From JAJYSO01 sp964451785 (GTDB lineage: Bacteria > Bacteroidota > Bacteroidia > Flavobacteriales > Flavobacteriaceae), in NCBI GenBank assembly GCA_964451785.1, contig CAYVJG010000047.1, forward strand, positions 1 through 17,232: a DNA stretch of 17,232 nucleotides. The letters run 5' to 3'. Shown piece after piece: positions 7,035 to 14,129 of the stretch (positions within the stretch are counted from its first letter, which is position 1; the number at the start of each line of letters is the position of its first letter). The notes under the pieces were generated by a model. It ran no database searches and was not told the origin of the DNA. It worked only from the letters and a program-made list of their open reading frames with translations. The translations under genes and the position numbers were made by a program.

Positions 7035-8069
7035 ATGATTTTAATCAAGTTTCTTTTTTACTTTTTTATACTGCTATTTCCCTTTATTGGTTATTCTCAA
7101 GATCTAAACAGTCAGCATACCGATTGGAAAAAAATAGATTTAAGGGGGAAAGTAAAATCTATTGAAAAAATATTGTATGAACCAAAAGATGGCAATACCA
7201 AAAATTTAAGCGACAAACAAATTGTAAATGGCTGGTATATTGGCGAATATCCAAAGATAACCAAGTTTAACCAAAACGGATATATCATTAGTGAAACCGA
7301 ATATAAATCGCTTTCTCAAAAAAAGAAATACTCAGAAAAAATATTTGTTTACGACCAAGAAAACAAAATAGATTCAATTTCCCTATGTACTTGGGGTTGC
7401 TTTTCCAAGACTTTTTATTCCTTTCAATATGAATCAAAGGGAGATACGCTTATTCAAAATAAAATTTTAAACAAAGAGGTTTTTTATGATCCAAATGGAT
7501 CCATTTCTTCGCTACTTCCGACACAAATTTACCCTAAAGGTATATTGAAGCAAACCTCGTTTTATAATAATATGGGGCAATTAATAAAACGAATTAACTA
7601 CGATCTTGACAGCATCATATCTGAAAAAAATATTTATAAATACGACAAAAAAGGCAACCTAACAACTCACAAACGATTAGTTTACAAAAAATCAAGACAT
7701 ACTCATAAAAGGCATTTAGAGGATATATTTAGCTCCGTAACAAAATATAGTTACAATGACAAAAATCTTTTAAAAGTAAAAGAGAAGTATGGACTCAAAA
7801 ATGATAGTCTTGAAGGAAAAACTATTTATAAATACGATAAACTCAACAATATAATTGAAATCAGAAGCAATGATCGTTATATAACGGATTCACATCGTAG
7901 AGACCCAGTAATAATTCAAAAAGGCAGTGGATTTAATCCTGACGGGGGCCTAGTCTATTTACAAAGATATAGCTATAAATACGACGAAAAAGGCAATTGG
8001 ATTGAACGTCAAGAATTAAAAAAAGACACCATCCAGTTTGTGACAAAACGCTATATAGACTATTATTAA
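7035..8069 (+). CDS. Secreted YD-repeat-like protein, function unknown
   Basis: 344 residues. Seen: signal peptide (MILIKFLFYFFILLFPFIGYSQ, cut after about residue 22), a start motif WKKIDLRGKVKSIEKILYEP, then irregular repeats with a Y-[KD]-x-x-G/N core: VYDQENKID (105), FYDPNGSISS (150), FYNNMGQLIK (176), YKYDKKGNLTT (201), YSYNDKNLLK (238), YKYDKLNNIIE (265) and YKYDEKGNWIE (314). These resemble the YD/RHS-type beta-hairpin repeat seen in many hypothetical exported Bacteroidota proteins, but the array is too short for an RHS toxin shell and there is no toxin domain. ATG 7035 is preferred over 7002 because it begins the signal peptide. The gene is more AT-rich than its neighbours and sits beside two gene remnants, suggesting an accessory locus. 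Probably periplasmic or surface exposed; no function can be assigned. Confidence 0.75.
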   Translation: MILIKFLFYFFILLFPFIGYSQDLNSQHTDWKKIDLRGKVKSIEKILYEPKDGNTKNLSDKQIVNGWYIGEYPKITKFNQNGYIISETEYKSLSQKKKYSEKIFVYDQENKIDSISLCTWGCFSKTFYSFQYESKGDTLIQNKILNKEVFYDPNGSISSLLPTQIYPKGILKQTSFYNNMGQLIKRINYDLDSIISEKNIYKYDKKGNLTTHKRLVYKKSRHTHKRHLEDIFSSVTKYSYNDKNLLKVKEKYGLKNDSLEGKTIYKYDKLNNIIEIRSNDRYITDSHRRDPVIIQKGSGFNPDGGLVYLQRYSYKYDEKGNWIERQELKKDTIQFVTKRYIDYY

Positions 8070-8259
8070 CCCCAACCCATATCTGGTACATTATCTAAAC
8101 GAACGTAATTTTTGGGTTATTGAAGTTTCTGTCGAACTCAAATTTTCATATATTTATACTCCGATTTGGGCTATATAATTTACCCATACGGTATTAGTGT
8201 GCGCCAAACCTATCAGATTATTACGCGTGAACTATCAGCCCGCTCTATTTGACCTAGAC

Positions 8260-8285
8260 AAAAAAAGCAGACCGAAGTCTGCTTT
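8260..8285 (-). terminator. Rho-independent terminator with TTCG loop
   Basis: On the minus strand: AAAGCAGAC, TTCG, GTCTGCTTT, then four more T. A 9-bp perfect stem closed by a stable TTCG tetraloop, starting 20 bases after the stop of the CYTH gene. It ends the TPR-barrel-CYTH transcription unit. On the plus strand (CGAA loop, tail TTTATCTC) it could also act weakly for the YD-repeat gene ending at 8069. Confidence 0.9.
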
Positions 8286-8305
8286 ATCTCTAATTCATTG
8301 ATACA

Positions 8306-8782
8306 TCACGCCCACTCTTTGTAGGGATACTGAATCAAATGCGCATTATAATAAGCGGTTTTACCGGTTACTTCTTCACCTAGCCATTGGGGTTTAGGAA
8401 AAGCTTGATCGGGCTGTTCTAACTCTATTTCAGCGATGATTAAGCCCTGATTGTCTCCAAAAAATTCGTCAACTTCAAATGTAAACCCATCTACAGCAAC
8501 CAGGTAACGGTATTTGTCAATTTTACCGGGCTCACAGAGGGGCAATAGAGCTTCCGCTTCGGCTAAGCTGATTTCCTTTTCCCATTCAAACCGGGTGGTG
8601 CCATCAGTGGTTGACGCCCCTTTTATAGTGAGAAAGCCTTGTTCTCCTTTGATGCGTACTCTGACATTGCGCACAGGATCTGTATTGAGATAAGCTTGAA
8701 CTATGCGAAACTTAGCCTTAGATTCAGCTTTAAAAGCATCGTTTTTTACTAAAAACTTGCGTTCTATTTCTTGTAAGGCCAT
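8306..8782 (-). CDS. CYTH-domain protein (triphosphate tunnel metalloenzyme)
   Basis: 158 residues, essentially one CYTH domain. Seen: the signature ExExK as EIERK (residues 5-9), basic pair R41/R43 (VRVRIKG), K54 (LTIKG), acidic E66/E68 (FEWEKE), K90-Y91-R92, FEVDEF (102-107) and IAEIELE (116-122): the alternating charged strands that line the tunnel. Known: CYTH/TTM enzymes bind an organic or inorganic triphosphate with divalent metal; bacterial members include triphosphatases and class IV adenylate cyclases. The short stand-alone form fits the family of about 155 residues often annotated as CYTH protein or putative adenylate cyclase; substrate cannot be inferred. The ATG at 8782 lies 4 bases after the stop of the barrel gene (TAA-A-GTG-ATG), implying translational coupling; a GTG one codon upstream is an alternative start. 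Cytoplasmic, with no signal peptide. Confidence 0.88.
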   Translation of the reverse strand: MALQEIERKFLVKNDAFKAESKAKFRIVQAYLNTDPVRNVRVRIKGEQGFLTIKGASTTDGTTRFEWEKEISLAEAEALLPLCEPGKIDKYRYLVAVDGFTFEVDEFFGDNQGLIIAEIELEQPDQAFPKPQWLGEEVTGKTAYYNAHLIQYPYKEWA

Positions 8783-8786
8783 CACT

Positions 8787-10508
8787 TTAAAATTGAAAAC
8801 TCAACCCAAACATACCTTGAATACCTTGCACAGGATAACCTAACCAATGTTCATAATTATCGCCAAACAAGTTGCTGCCACGGGCAAATAATCCAAATTG
8901 ATCGGTGACTTGGAAATTTAAACGCAGGTTTGCGTCAAAATAACCGTCAACGTCAACGGTTTTAGCTTGCGCGAAACTGTAATCATGGCGTTGTCCTTTA
9001 TATATAAAATCGGCGCCTACTGACCAGTTTTTAGCAAATTGATAATCTGCTGTAATAGCAGCTTCTACATTTGGTAAATTCCAAGCTTTTTCTAAAGTAG
9101 AGGTAGAATAGTTATAATAAGTGGCACTGATGCCAATATTAAAATCTTTATTGAGATCGTAGCCCAAGCCGCCGTGAATAGCAAATGTTTTTACTTCGTC
9201 ATAATCAAGCTGAAAGGCATTGTTGTATTGATAACTTGCTAAACCAGGGGTTGTTGATACAGTTGCCGGCTGATAAGCTCTAAAAAGCGCCTTATTGTCT
9301 TGCACGCTATAGCTGCCGTGTAAATCGTAGTGCAATTGTTCGGTAAATTTACCTTTACCTCCCAGATAAATGTGATACTTGGTATTCGTTGGCGCAATCC
9401 GTAAATCAGGAGCGAGGTAAGGATTGATTCTTACAAAATCTTGATAAGTGTTTTGGCTCAACCCGCCTTCAACACCGGCGTATAAGGTAAAGTAATCTCC
9501 GGCTACGCGATAACTGGCTTTCACTTCCGGATACACGTAAAAATCGCTATTGCTATTTTCAGTATCACCAGAATACACCACTTCAGCTCCAATGTTTAGC
9601 GACCATTTGTCACGTAAGATATTAAAACTAGGGTGTACGCCTATATTTATCCAACCGTAATTACCATTGACAGCAAAAGTATCGTCAAATTTTCCACCGA
9701 GGTAATCGACAAACACATCTGTTTTGATGAGTTGCTCGCCTACAGGGAATTCAAAACTCGGCTTGAGTAGAAGGCGATTTTCGCTGCCGTTATAATCATC
9801 TCCAAAGTGATTAAATTGAACCGTCATTTTGTCAAAAACACCTGTTTTAGTTTCTACACCTCCTTTTAAGCTGATTCCGGTATAGTTATGCGTAGGATCT
9901 ATGCCCGCAATTTGCTCAGGGGTAAATCCATCACCGTTAACGCCATACCAATTGTATAATTGATGTTGAAAGCCTAGTCCTATATTCCAATAGACATTAT
10001 CACTTTCAGTATTAAAACCAAAGTTGAATTGGGTATTGTAGTATTTATCATCTAACACCACCTCTTCAATGCCGCCTTGAGACGAGTGATGCTCTAAGCC
10101 GATAATTATATTTCCGGCGTTTTCCAGATTGATATTACTGTAAAACTCAGCTAAGATATTGGTGTAATTTCCAATTCCTAAGGCTGCATAATTGTCGTAT
10201 TTACTGGAGCGTTTTTGGCGCTTTACGCTGGCCGCCTTTCCTTTTTCGGGGGTAAATGTTGAAGCCACCGGCACTGAAAAAATGTTGTATTCAACAGATT
10301 TGCGCTTTAGGGTTTCAGCATCTAGTTTGCGGTCAGGTAACTGCTTTAATTTGACGGCATCACTAACGGTAGGTGAATATTGTTTAACAATAATCAAACG
10401 TTCCGTATCGATTTGTCCATCGGTGTTAGTGGTGTCTTCTTGAGCAAATACAAACCCAGAAAAGCCCATCAAACACAGTGTTAATATACGTTTTGAAATA
10501 GTGTGCAT
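8787..10508 (-). CDS. Outer-membrane beta-barrel protein (TonB-receptor-like) paired with TPR protein
   Basis: 573 residues. Seen: signal peptide MHTISKRILTLCLMGFSGFVFAQ; an N-terminal segment with TERLIIVKQYSPTVSDAVKLK and EYNIFSVPVASTFTPEKGKAA; then from about residue 105 a long series of amphipathic strands rich in aromatics and Gly (NYAALGIGNYTNILAEFYSN, YTGISLKGGVETKTG), ending FGLSFQF with the C-terminal Phe typical of Bacteroidota barrels. It resembles proteins annotated as TonB-dependent receptors in flavobacteria, but lacks a recognisable plug. The ERLIIVK stretch could be a TonB-box-like or partner-binding motif (inference). It starts 30 bases after the TPR gene and its stop nearly abuts the CYTH start. 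The pairing suggests a barrel with a periplasmic TPR partner. Substrate unknown. Confidence 0.8.
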   Translation of the reverse strand: MHTISKRILTLCLMGFSGFVFAQEDTTNTDGQIDTERLIIVKQYSPTVSDAVKLKQLPDRKLDAETLKRKSVEYNIFSVPVASTFTPEKGKAASVKRQKRSSKYDNYAALGIGNYTNILAEFYSNINLENAGNIIIGLEHHSSQGGIEEVVLDDKYYNTQFNFGFNTESDNVYWNIGLGFQHQLYNWYGVNGDGFTPEQIAGIDPTHNYTGISLKGGVETKTGVFDKMTVQFNHFGDDYNGSENRLLLKPSFEFPVGEQLIKTDVFVDYLGGKFDDTFAVNGNYGWINIGVHPSFNILRDKWSLNIGAEVVYSGDTENSNSDFYVYPEVKASYRVAGDYFTLYAGVEGGLSQNTYQDFVRINPYLAPDLRIAPTNTKYHIYLGGKGKFTEQLHYDLHGSYSVQDNKALFRAYQPATVSTTPGLASYQYNNAFQLDYDEVKTFAIHGGLGYDLNKDFNIGISATYYNYSTSTLEKAWNLPNVEAAITADYQFAKNWSVGADFIYKGQRHDYSFAQAKTVDVDGYFDANLRLNFQVTDQFGLFARGSNLFGDNYEHWLGYPVQGIQGMFGLSFQF

Positions 10509-10538
10509 AGCAACTAATGTTTTTTGTGATTGGATAGA

Positions 10539-13500
10539 TTAGTGAGCTGAAGTGGTGGTGTCAACTTCAGAAGTCGGAGTAGCAGGCGCTTGAACTGAAG
10601 CGTTTGTTTTAGCTTCTTCAGCCTTAATACGTGCCAACTCTTGTTCTGCTTGTTTGACCACTTCTGGATAAGCTTTAAAGTTATCGATGATGTTTTGCAA
10701 AATAAATGTAGCTTGATAAGCATCATTTAAATTGTAAAAGTTTTTTCCCATCAACAGTAAACCTTTTACACTAAACTCTCTATAGCCTGAATAATCGCGT
10801 GCTAAAACTTGCACAGATTCATTTGAAGCTTTATAATCTTTAGCTTTACGTTTAAAATAAGCATCGTAATACTGTGCTTCAGCGGCCAGTTTGCCACGCG
10901 CCATTTTAGCGACTTCAGCATAAGCTTTTTTAGCTTTATCTTCATCGCCGGTTTTGATAGCTGATCGCGCAATAAAGATATGCGCATCACTCTTAGCGCG
11001 ATTTCCGGCTTTGCTGTTAGCGAGCACTTTTTCAGCATAAGCTACGGTTTGCCCATAATTGTGCTGCTCATAATAAGCTTTCATCAAGTTAGACTGCGCA
11101 AAGGTGATGTTTTCTTGTAGATTTGCTTCTGTTTCTAATCGCTTGAGCACCGGAATGGCTTTTATAGCGTTATCTTCTTCTAAATATACACGCGCCAAAC
11201 GCACTAGAGCCTTACCGGTAAATTCATTGCGCGATTGATCGGCTACAAATTGTAGGTGAGGTTCAGCTTTTTGATAACTACCTTTGTCAAAATACAACTG
11301 TCCCAATCGGTAATGAGCCGATAAGGCATGACTTCCATTAGGGAATTTTTTTAAGTATTTCTCATAACTCTTGATGGCAGCTTCTTTATCTTGATCAATA
11401 AATTGATTAGCAGCCACTTCAAAAGTTGCCTTGTCAATATCAGAATTGGTCACATTGACATAATCTAAAGTTTTTACCCAAGCGGCATAATCGTCAATTT
11501 GACCTAAGTCTACATAAATATTTCGCGCTGAACGCACAGCTTGATTAGCTTCTTCTGAATTAGGAAATTGTGCAGCTACTTTTTTAAACTTAGCTAAGGC
11601 GTCTTGATTTTGTCCATTGTTATAATAAATCAATCCTTGTTTTGACAAGGCTTGCGCTACATAAACACTATTTGGCATTTGAGTGATGAGCTGATCGTAA
11701 GCCTGTAAAGCTTCTTGTGATTTACCTTCTGCTAAATAAGTGTTTCCCAGTTGATACAAGGCGTCATCGCGATAAATAGATTTAGCGTAACGCTTTAGGA
11801 AGGCGTTTAAATCTTCTATTTTACGTTGATTGCGTTTGACAAATCCATAGCTAATGGCTTTTTGATAATAAGCGTAATCACTATCGACATTTTTTTGAGC
11901 AATGGCTTTGTTATACTCTTCCATAGCGCTCCAATAATCACTCAAAGCAAAATAACTATCGCCTAATCGCAAATAAGCGTCATTTTTTTCTTGTGGTTGC
12001 GTATAGCCGTTATCGAGGTAAGTTTGAAAATGCGATTTAGCTGATTCATATTTTTTCTGGTTGAAATAAGCATAACCTATGTTGTAGTCAACAGTGCGCA
12101 TTTCAGGTGTCCCTTTTGCGCCCGGCAGGCCTTCAAATTCTTTATAGCCTATCAGTGCAGCTTTAAAATCGCCTAAATTATAAGCGCATTCTGCTTTCCA
12201 GTAAGTTGCGCGGGCTGTAAACTCAGGCAATTTGCGTTGAGCGATAGATTTTTGGAATAGAGTAGAAGCTTTTTGATAATCGCCTTCTGCATACAACTCT
12301 AATCCACGGTAAAAGGCCACTTTTTGATAGACACTTTGGTCTTTAAATGAACGGCTATTTTCAAGCAGCTCCATCGCTTTTTTATAGTTGTTAGAAGTCA
12401 AATAAGAATTGACTAATAAGCCTTGGATTTCGGCTTTTGCAGGCGAGTTAGGATAGTTTTCTAAAAACTCGGTCAACACTTCCGGCACACTCTTGTAATT
12501 GTTACCAATATCATAACTCAACTTAGCATAATTCAGAGCTGCATCTTCAGTAATGGTTTTATCAAAAGCCATTTCAGAAGCGTTTTTAAAGGCATTGAGA
12601 GCCTGCAACTTTTGCCCTAAGTTGATATAACATTCTGCGAGGTGATAATAGGCATTTTGAGCCACGGCATCTTGCCCAGCAATAATTTTATTAAATTGAG
12701 AAATGGCTTTTTTATAATCGCCCATTTTATAATAGGCATAACCTAACTGATAATAATCTGTATTATTCCAGCGACCGTGTTTACCTTCGTATTTTTCGAG
12801 ATAAGGAATAGCTTCTTGATATTGCTCAAGATTAAAATAGCTTTCTCCAATAATTTTATTTAGCTCAGAGCGTTCGCGGCTATTTGATTGTGGCAATTGC
12901 TCTTTAGCTGAAGCGATAGCTTCTTTAAATTTACCCGATTTAAAGTTGATATTACTCTGAAAATAAGAGACATTTTTATCTACTTTATCTGCTTCATCAA
13001 CCTTGTCAAACAAAGCGTCGGCTTCTTTATAATTGTCATTTTCATAAGCCAGATAGCCGAGGTAATAAGTGGCTTGAGAACCATAGGTTTTATCGCCACG
13101 CACGCGATTAAAATAGCGTTTAGCTTCCTCAGGATGATCGGTTTTAAAAGCCGCATAGCCCTGATTAAAGTTGTATTGATTGCGTTCTGCTGCTGACAAG
13201 CCATCAACATCAACGCGTTTATACCAATCGCGAGCTTTGTTGTAGTTTCCTTCTTGAAAATAAAAATTAGCTACATTGCTGTAAGCCGAATTTCGTTGAG
13301 GACTTTCAGGGTATTCTTCTACAAAATTGCGCATGCGTTTTTCAGCATCGGGCTGATCTAAATGCACCGCTGAAATAGCGCCGTAATAAGCTGTATTTGC
13401 TTTTAACGTGTGTTTGTCAGTATGTTGATTAACGCGTTCAAAAATACGTTGAGCCGCATTGTATTGCTGTTGTCTAAACAGCTTTAATCCGTGTTGATAT

Positions 13501-13598
13501 TCTGTATAGTTAGAAGTGTAAACAGCAGTTTCTTGAGCGAAACCTGCTGTGCCCAAAAGAGCTCCAACTACAAAAATCATGCTTTTGCGTTTAAGCAT
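10539..13598 (-). CDS. Large periplasmic TPR protein
   Basis: 1019 residues. Seen: signal peptide MLKRKSMIFVVGALLGTAGFAQ with no lipobox Cys; then nearly continuous TPR units from about residue 32 to 990, recognisable by YxxGxxxYxxxxYxxAxxxFxxv patterns (YYLGYLAYENDNYKEADALF, YYQLGYAYYKMGDYKKAISQF, YRLGQLYFDKGSYQKAEPHL); and a short Ala/Thr/Pro-rich tail (ASVQAPATPTSEVDTTTSAH). The array should form a long superhelical scaffold in the periplasm. From memory, flavobacterial genomes often carry a TPR protein of about 1000 residues next to an outer-membrane barrel, as here, but I know of no assigned function. It is first in the transcription unit with the barrel and the CYTH gene, with a TATCTTTG promoter box 24 bases before the ATG. 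It is not SprE: the SprE-specific motifs are absent. Confidence 0.85.
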   Translation of the reverse strand: MLKRKSMIFVVGALLGTAGFAQETAVYTSNYTEYQHGLKLFRQQQYNAAQRIFERVNQHTDKHTLKANTAYYGAISAVHLDQPDAEKRMRNFVEEYPESPQRNSAYSNVANFYFQEGNYNKARDWYKRVDVDGLSAAERNQYNFNQGYAAFKTDHPEEAKRYFNRVRGDKTYGSQATYYLGYLAYENDNYKEADALFDKVDEADKVDKNVSYFQSNINFKSGKFKEAIASAKEQLPQSNSRERSELNKIIGESYFNLEQYQEAIPYLEKYEGKHGRWNNTDYYQLGYAYYKMGDYKKAISQFNKIIAGQDAVAQNAYYHLAECYINLGQKLQALNAFKNASEMAFDKTITEDAALNYAKLSYDIGNNYKSVPEVLTEFLENYPNSPAKAEIQGLLVNSYLTSNNYKKAMELLENSRSFKDQSVYQKVAFYRGLELYAEGDYQKASTLFQKSIAQRKLPEFTARATYWKAECAYNLGDFKAALIGYKEFEGLPGAKGTPEMRTVDYNIGYAYFNQKKYESAKSHFQTYLDNGYTQPQEKNDAYLRLGDSYFALSDYWSAMEEYNKAIAQKNVDSDYAYYQKAISYGFVKRNQRKIEDLNAFLKRYAKSIYRDDALYQLGNTYLAEGKSQEALQAYDQLITQMPNSVYVAQALSKQGLIYYNNGQNQDALAKFKKVAAQFPNSEEANQAVRSARNIYVDLGQIDDYAAWVKTLDYVNVTNSDIDKATFEVAANQFIDQDKEAAIKSYEKYLKKFPNGSHALSAHYRLGQLYFDKGSYQKAEPHLQFVADQSRNEFTGKALVRLARVYLEEDNAIKAIPVLKRLETEANLQENITFAQSNLMKAYYEQHNYGQTVAYAEKVLANSKAGNRAKSDAHIFIARSAIKTGDEDKAKKAYAEVAKMARGKLAAEAQYYDAYFKRKAKDYKASNESVQVLARDYSGYREFSVKGLLLMGKNFYNLNDAYQATFILQNIIDNFKAYPEVVKQAEQELARIKAEEAKTNASVQAPATPTSEVDTTTSAH

Positions 13599-13621
13599 AT
13601 GATGTGGTTTTGATTGGTTTT

Positions 13622-13629
13622 CAAAGATA
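13622..13629 (-). promoter_or_regulatory. Probable promoter -7 box (TATCTTTG) of the TPR-barrel-CYTH unit
   Basis: On the minus strand TATCTTTG exactly matches TAnnTTTG, 24 bases upstream of the TPR gene ATG. A CTTGAC sequence, 24 bases upstream of the box, could be the -33 element, although that spacing is a little long. Expected transcript start is about 15 bases before the ATG. Confidence 0.55.
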
Positions 13630-13726
13630 AAAGAATCTCATCTTTTATAACGTCAAGTTTTTAGATTAATTACATTACTCGACGTAGTTTAAGAAGAGTT
13701 TAGATATCCCTAAGGCCAATAAACAC

Positions 13727-13760
13727 AAAAAAAACTCATTATTACAACTGCAATAATGAG
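13727..13760 (-). terminator. Rho-independent terminator, probably originally of the porin gene
   Basis: On the minus strand: CTCATTATT, 8-base loop, AATAATGAG, then TTTTTTTT (13727-13734). A 9-bp perfect stem. The only minus-strand gene upstream is the porin ending at 14128, about 370 bases away. Removing the 13788-14121 element and one flanking repeat would leave about 26 bases between stop and stem, a normal distance. Confidence 0.8.
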
Positions 13761-13779
13761 GCTTATCTAAAAAATTAAA

Positions 13780-13787
13780 GTCCGACT
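13780..13787. repeat. Left flanking direct repeat (target-site duplication) of the MITE
   Basis: GTCCGACT directly abuts the left terminal inverted repeat. Its counterpart GTCCAACT (14122-14129) abuts the right one. Seven of eight bases match in direct orientation, as expected for an ageing 8-bp duplication. Confidence 0.6.
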
Positions 13788-14121
13788 GTAACTATTCAGC
13801 AGGTAGGATTATCTTTTTTGGAGACGTGAAGAGCGCGGAAGAAGTTTGATTTTTTACAAATATTGGATTTCACTGAGTTCCGATTCCATTTTTGAAAAAT
13901 CAATTGAAAGATTAATTCTACGAGGATAAAAATATGACTCCTCCCAGAATGAGTATTCCCTTAAAAAAGTTTACGATTTCAAGGTGGATTTGAGGAACTC
14001 CGTAGGAGTTTAATGTGATTAACCCATAGCAAACGCAGTGTAGCTATGGGCTAGATGTAAACAATACACGAACCCCGGAGTGGGTTCAATATCAGTTTTT
14101 TCAAAACAGCTGAATAGTTAC
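13788..14121. mobile_element. MITE-like non-autonomous element with IS66-type ends
   Basis: 334 bases bounded by perfect 13-bp terminal inverted repeats: GTAACTATTCAGC (13788-13800) and GCTGAATAGTTAC (14109-14121). They are directly flanked by near-identical 8-bp direct repeats, GTCCGACT and GTCCAACT. Known: IS66-family ends begin with GTAA and the family makes 8-bp target duplications, so this fits a non-autonomous IS66 derivative. Inside there is no transposase or long ORF; the right third carries three REP-like palindromes (13996-14087). The element lies exactly between the stop codon of the porin gene and the terminator at 13727-13760. The right duplication overlaps the porin stop codon without destroying it. 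Family assignment is inference from end sequence and duplication length. Confidence 0.65.
13996..14087. repeat. Cluster of three REP-like palindromes
   Basis: Three consecutive hairpins with distinct arms: AACTCC-GTA-GGAGTT (13996-14010), CCCATAGC-12 bases-GCTATGGG (14023-14050) and GAACCC-CGGAGT-GGGTTC (14070-14087), separated by short spacers (TAATGTGATTAA and a TAGATGTAAACAATACAC-like stretch). From memory, composite arrays with arms like GGAGTT and ACCCCGGAG.GGGTT are dispersed in Bacteroidota genomes and resemble REP sequences mobilised by IS200-like RAYT transposases. No RAYT gene is in the window. They could also fold the 3' UTR of the porin transcript. Confidence 0.6.
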
Positions 14122-14129
14122 GTCCAACT
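14122..14129. repeat. Right flanking direct repeat (target-site duplication) of the MITE
   Basis: GTCCAACT, directly abutting the right terminal inverted repeat and matching GTCCGACT (13780-13787) at seven of eight positions. Its last two bases are part of the porin stop codon (14128-14130, TAG on the minus strand). Confidence 0.6.

Noticed and set aside
8074..8126. AACCCA...TGGGTT pairing after the YD-repeat gene
   Set aside because: Six-base arms with a loop of about 40 bases and no T-run; not a credible terminator.
13801..13995. Possible transposase remnant in the left part of the MITE
   Set aside because: No open frame of useful length and no DDE or zinc-finger motif visible in any frame.
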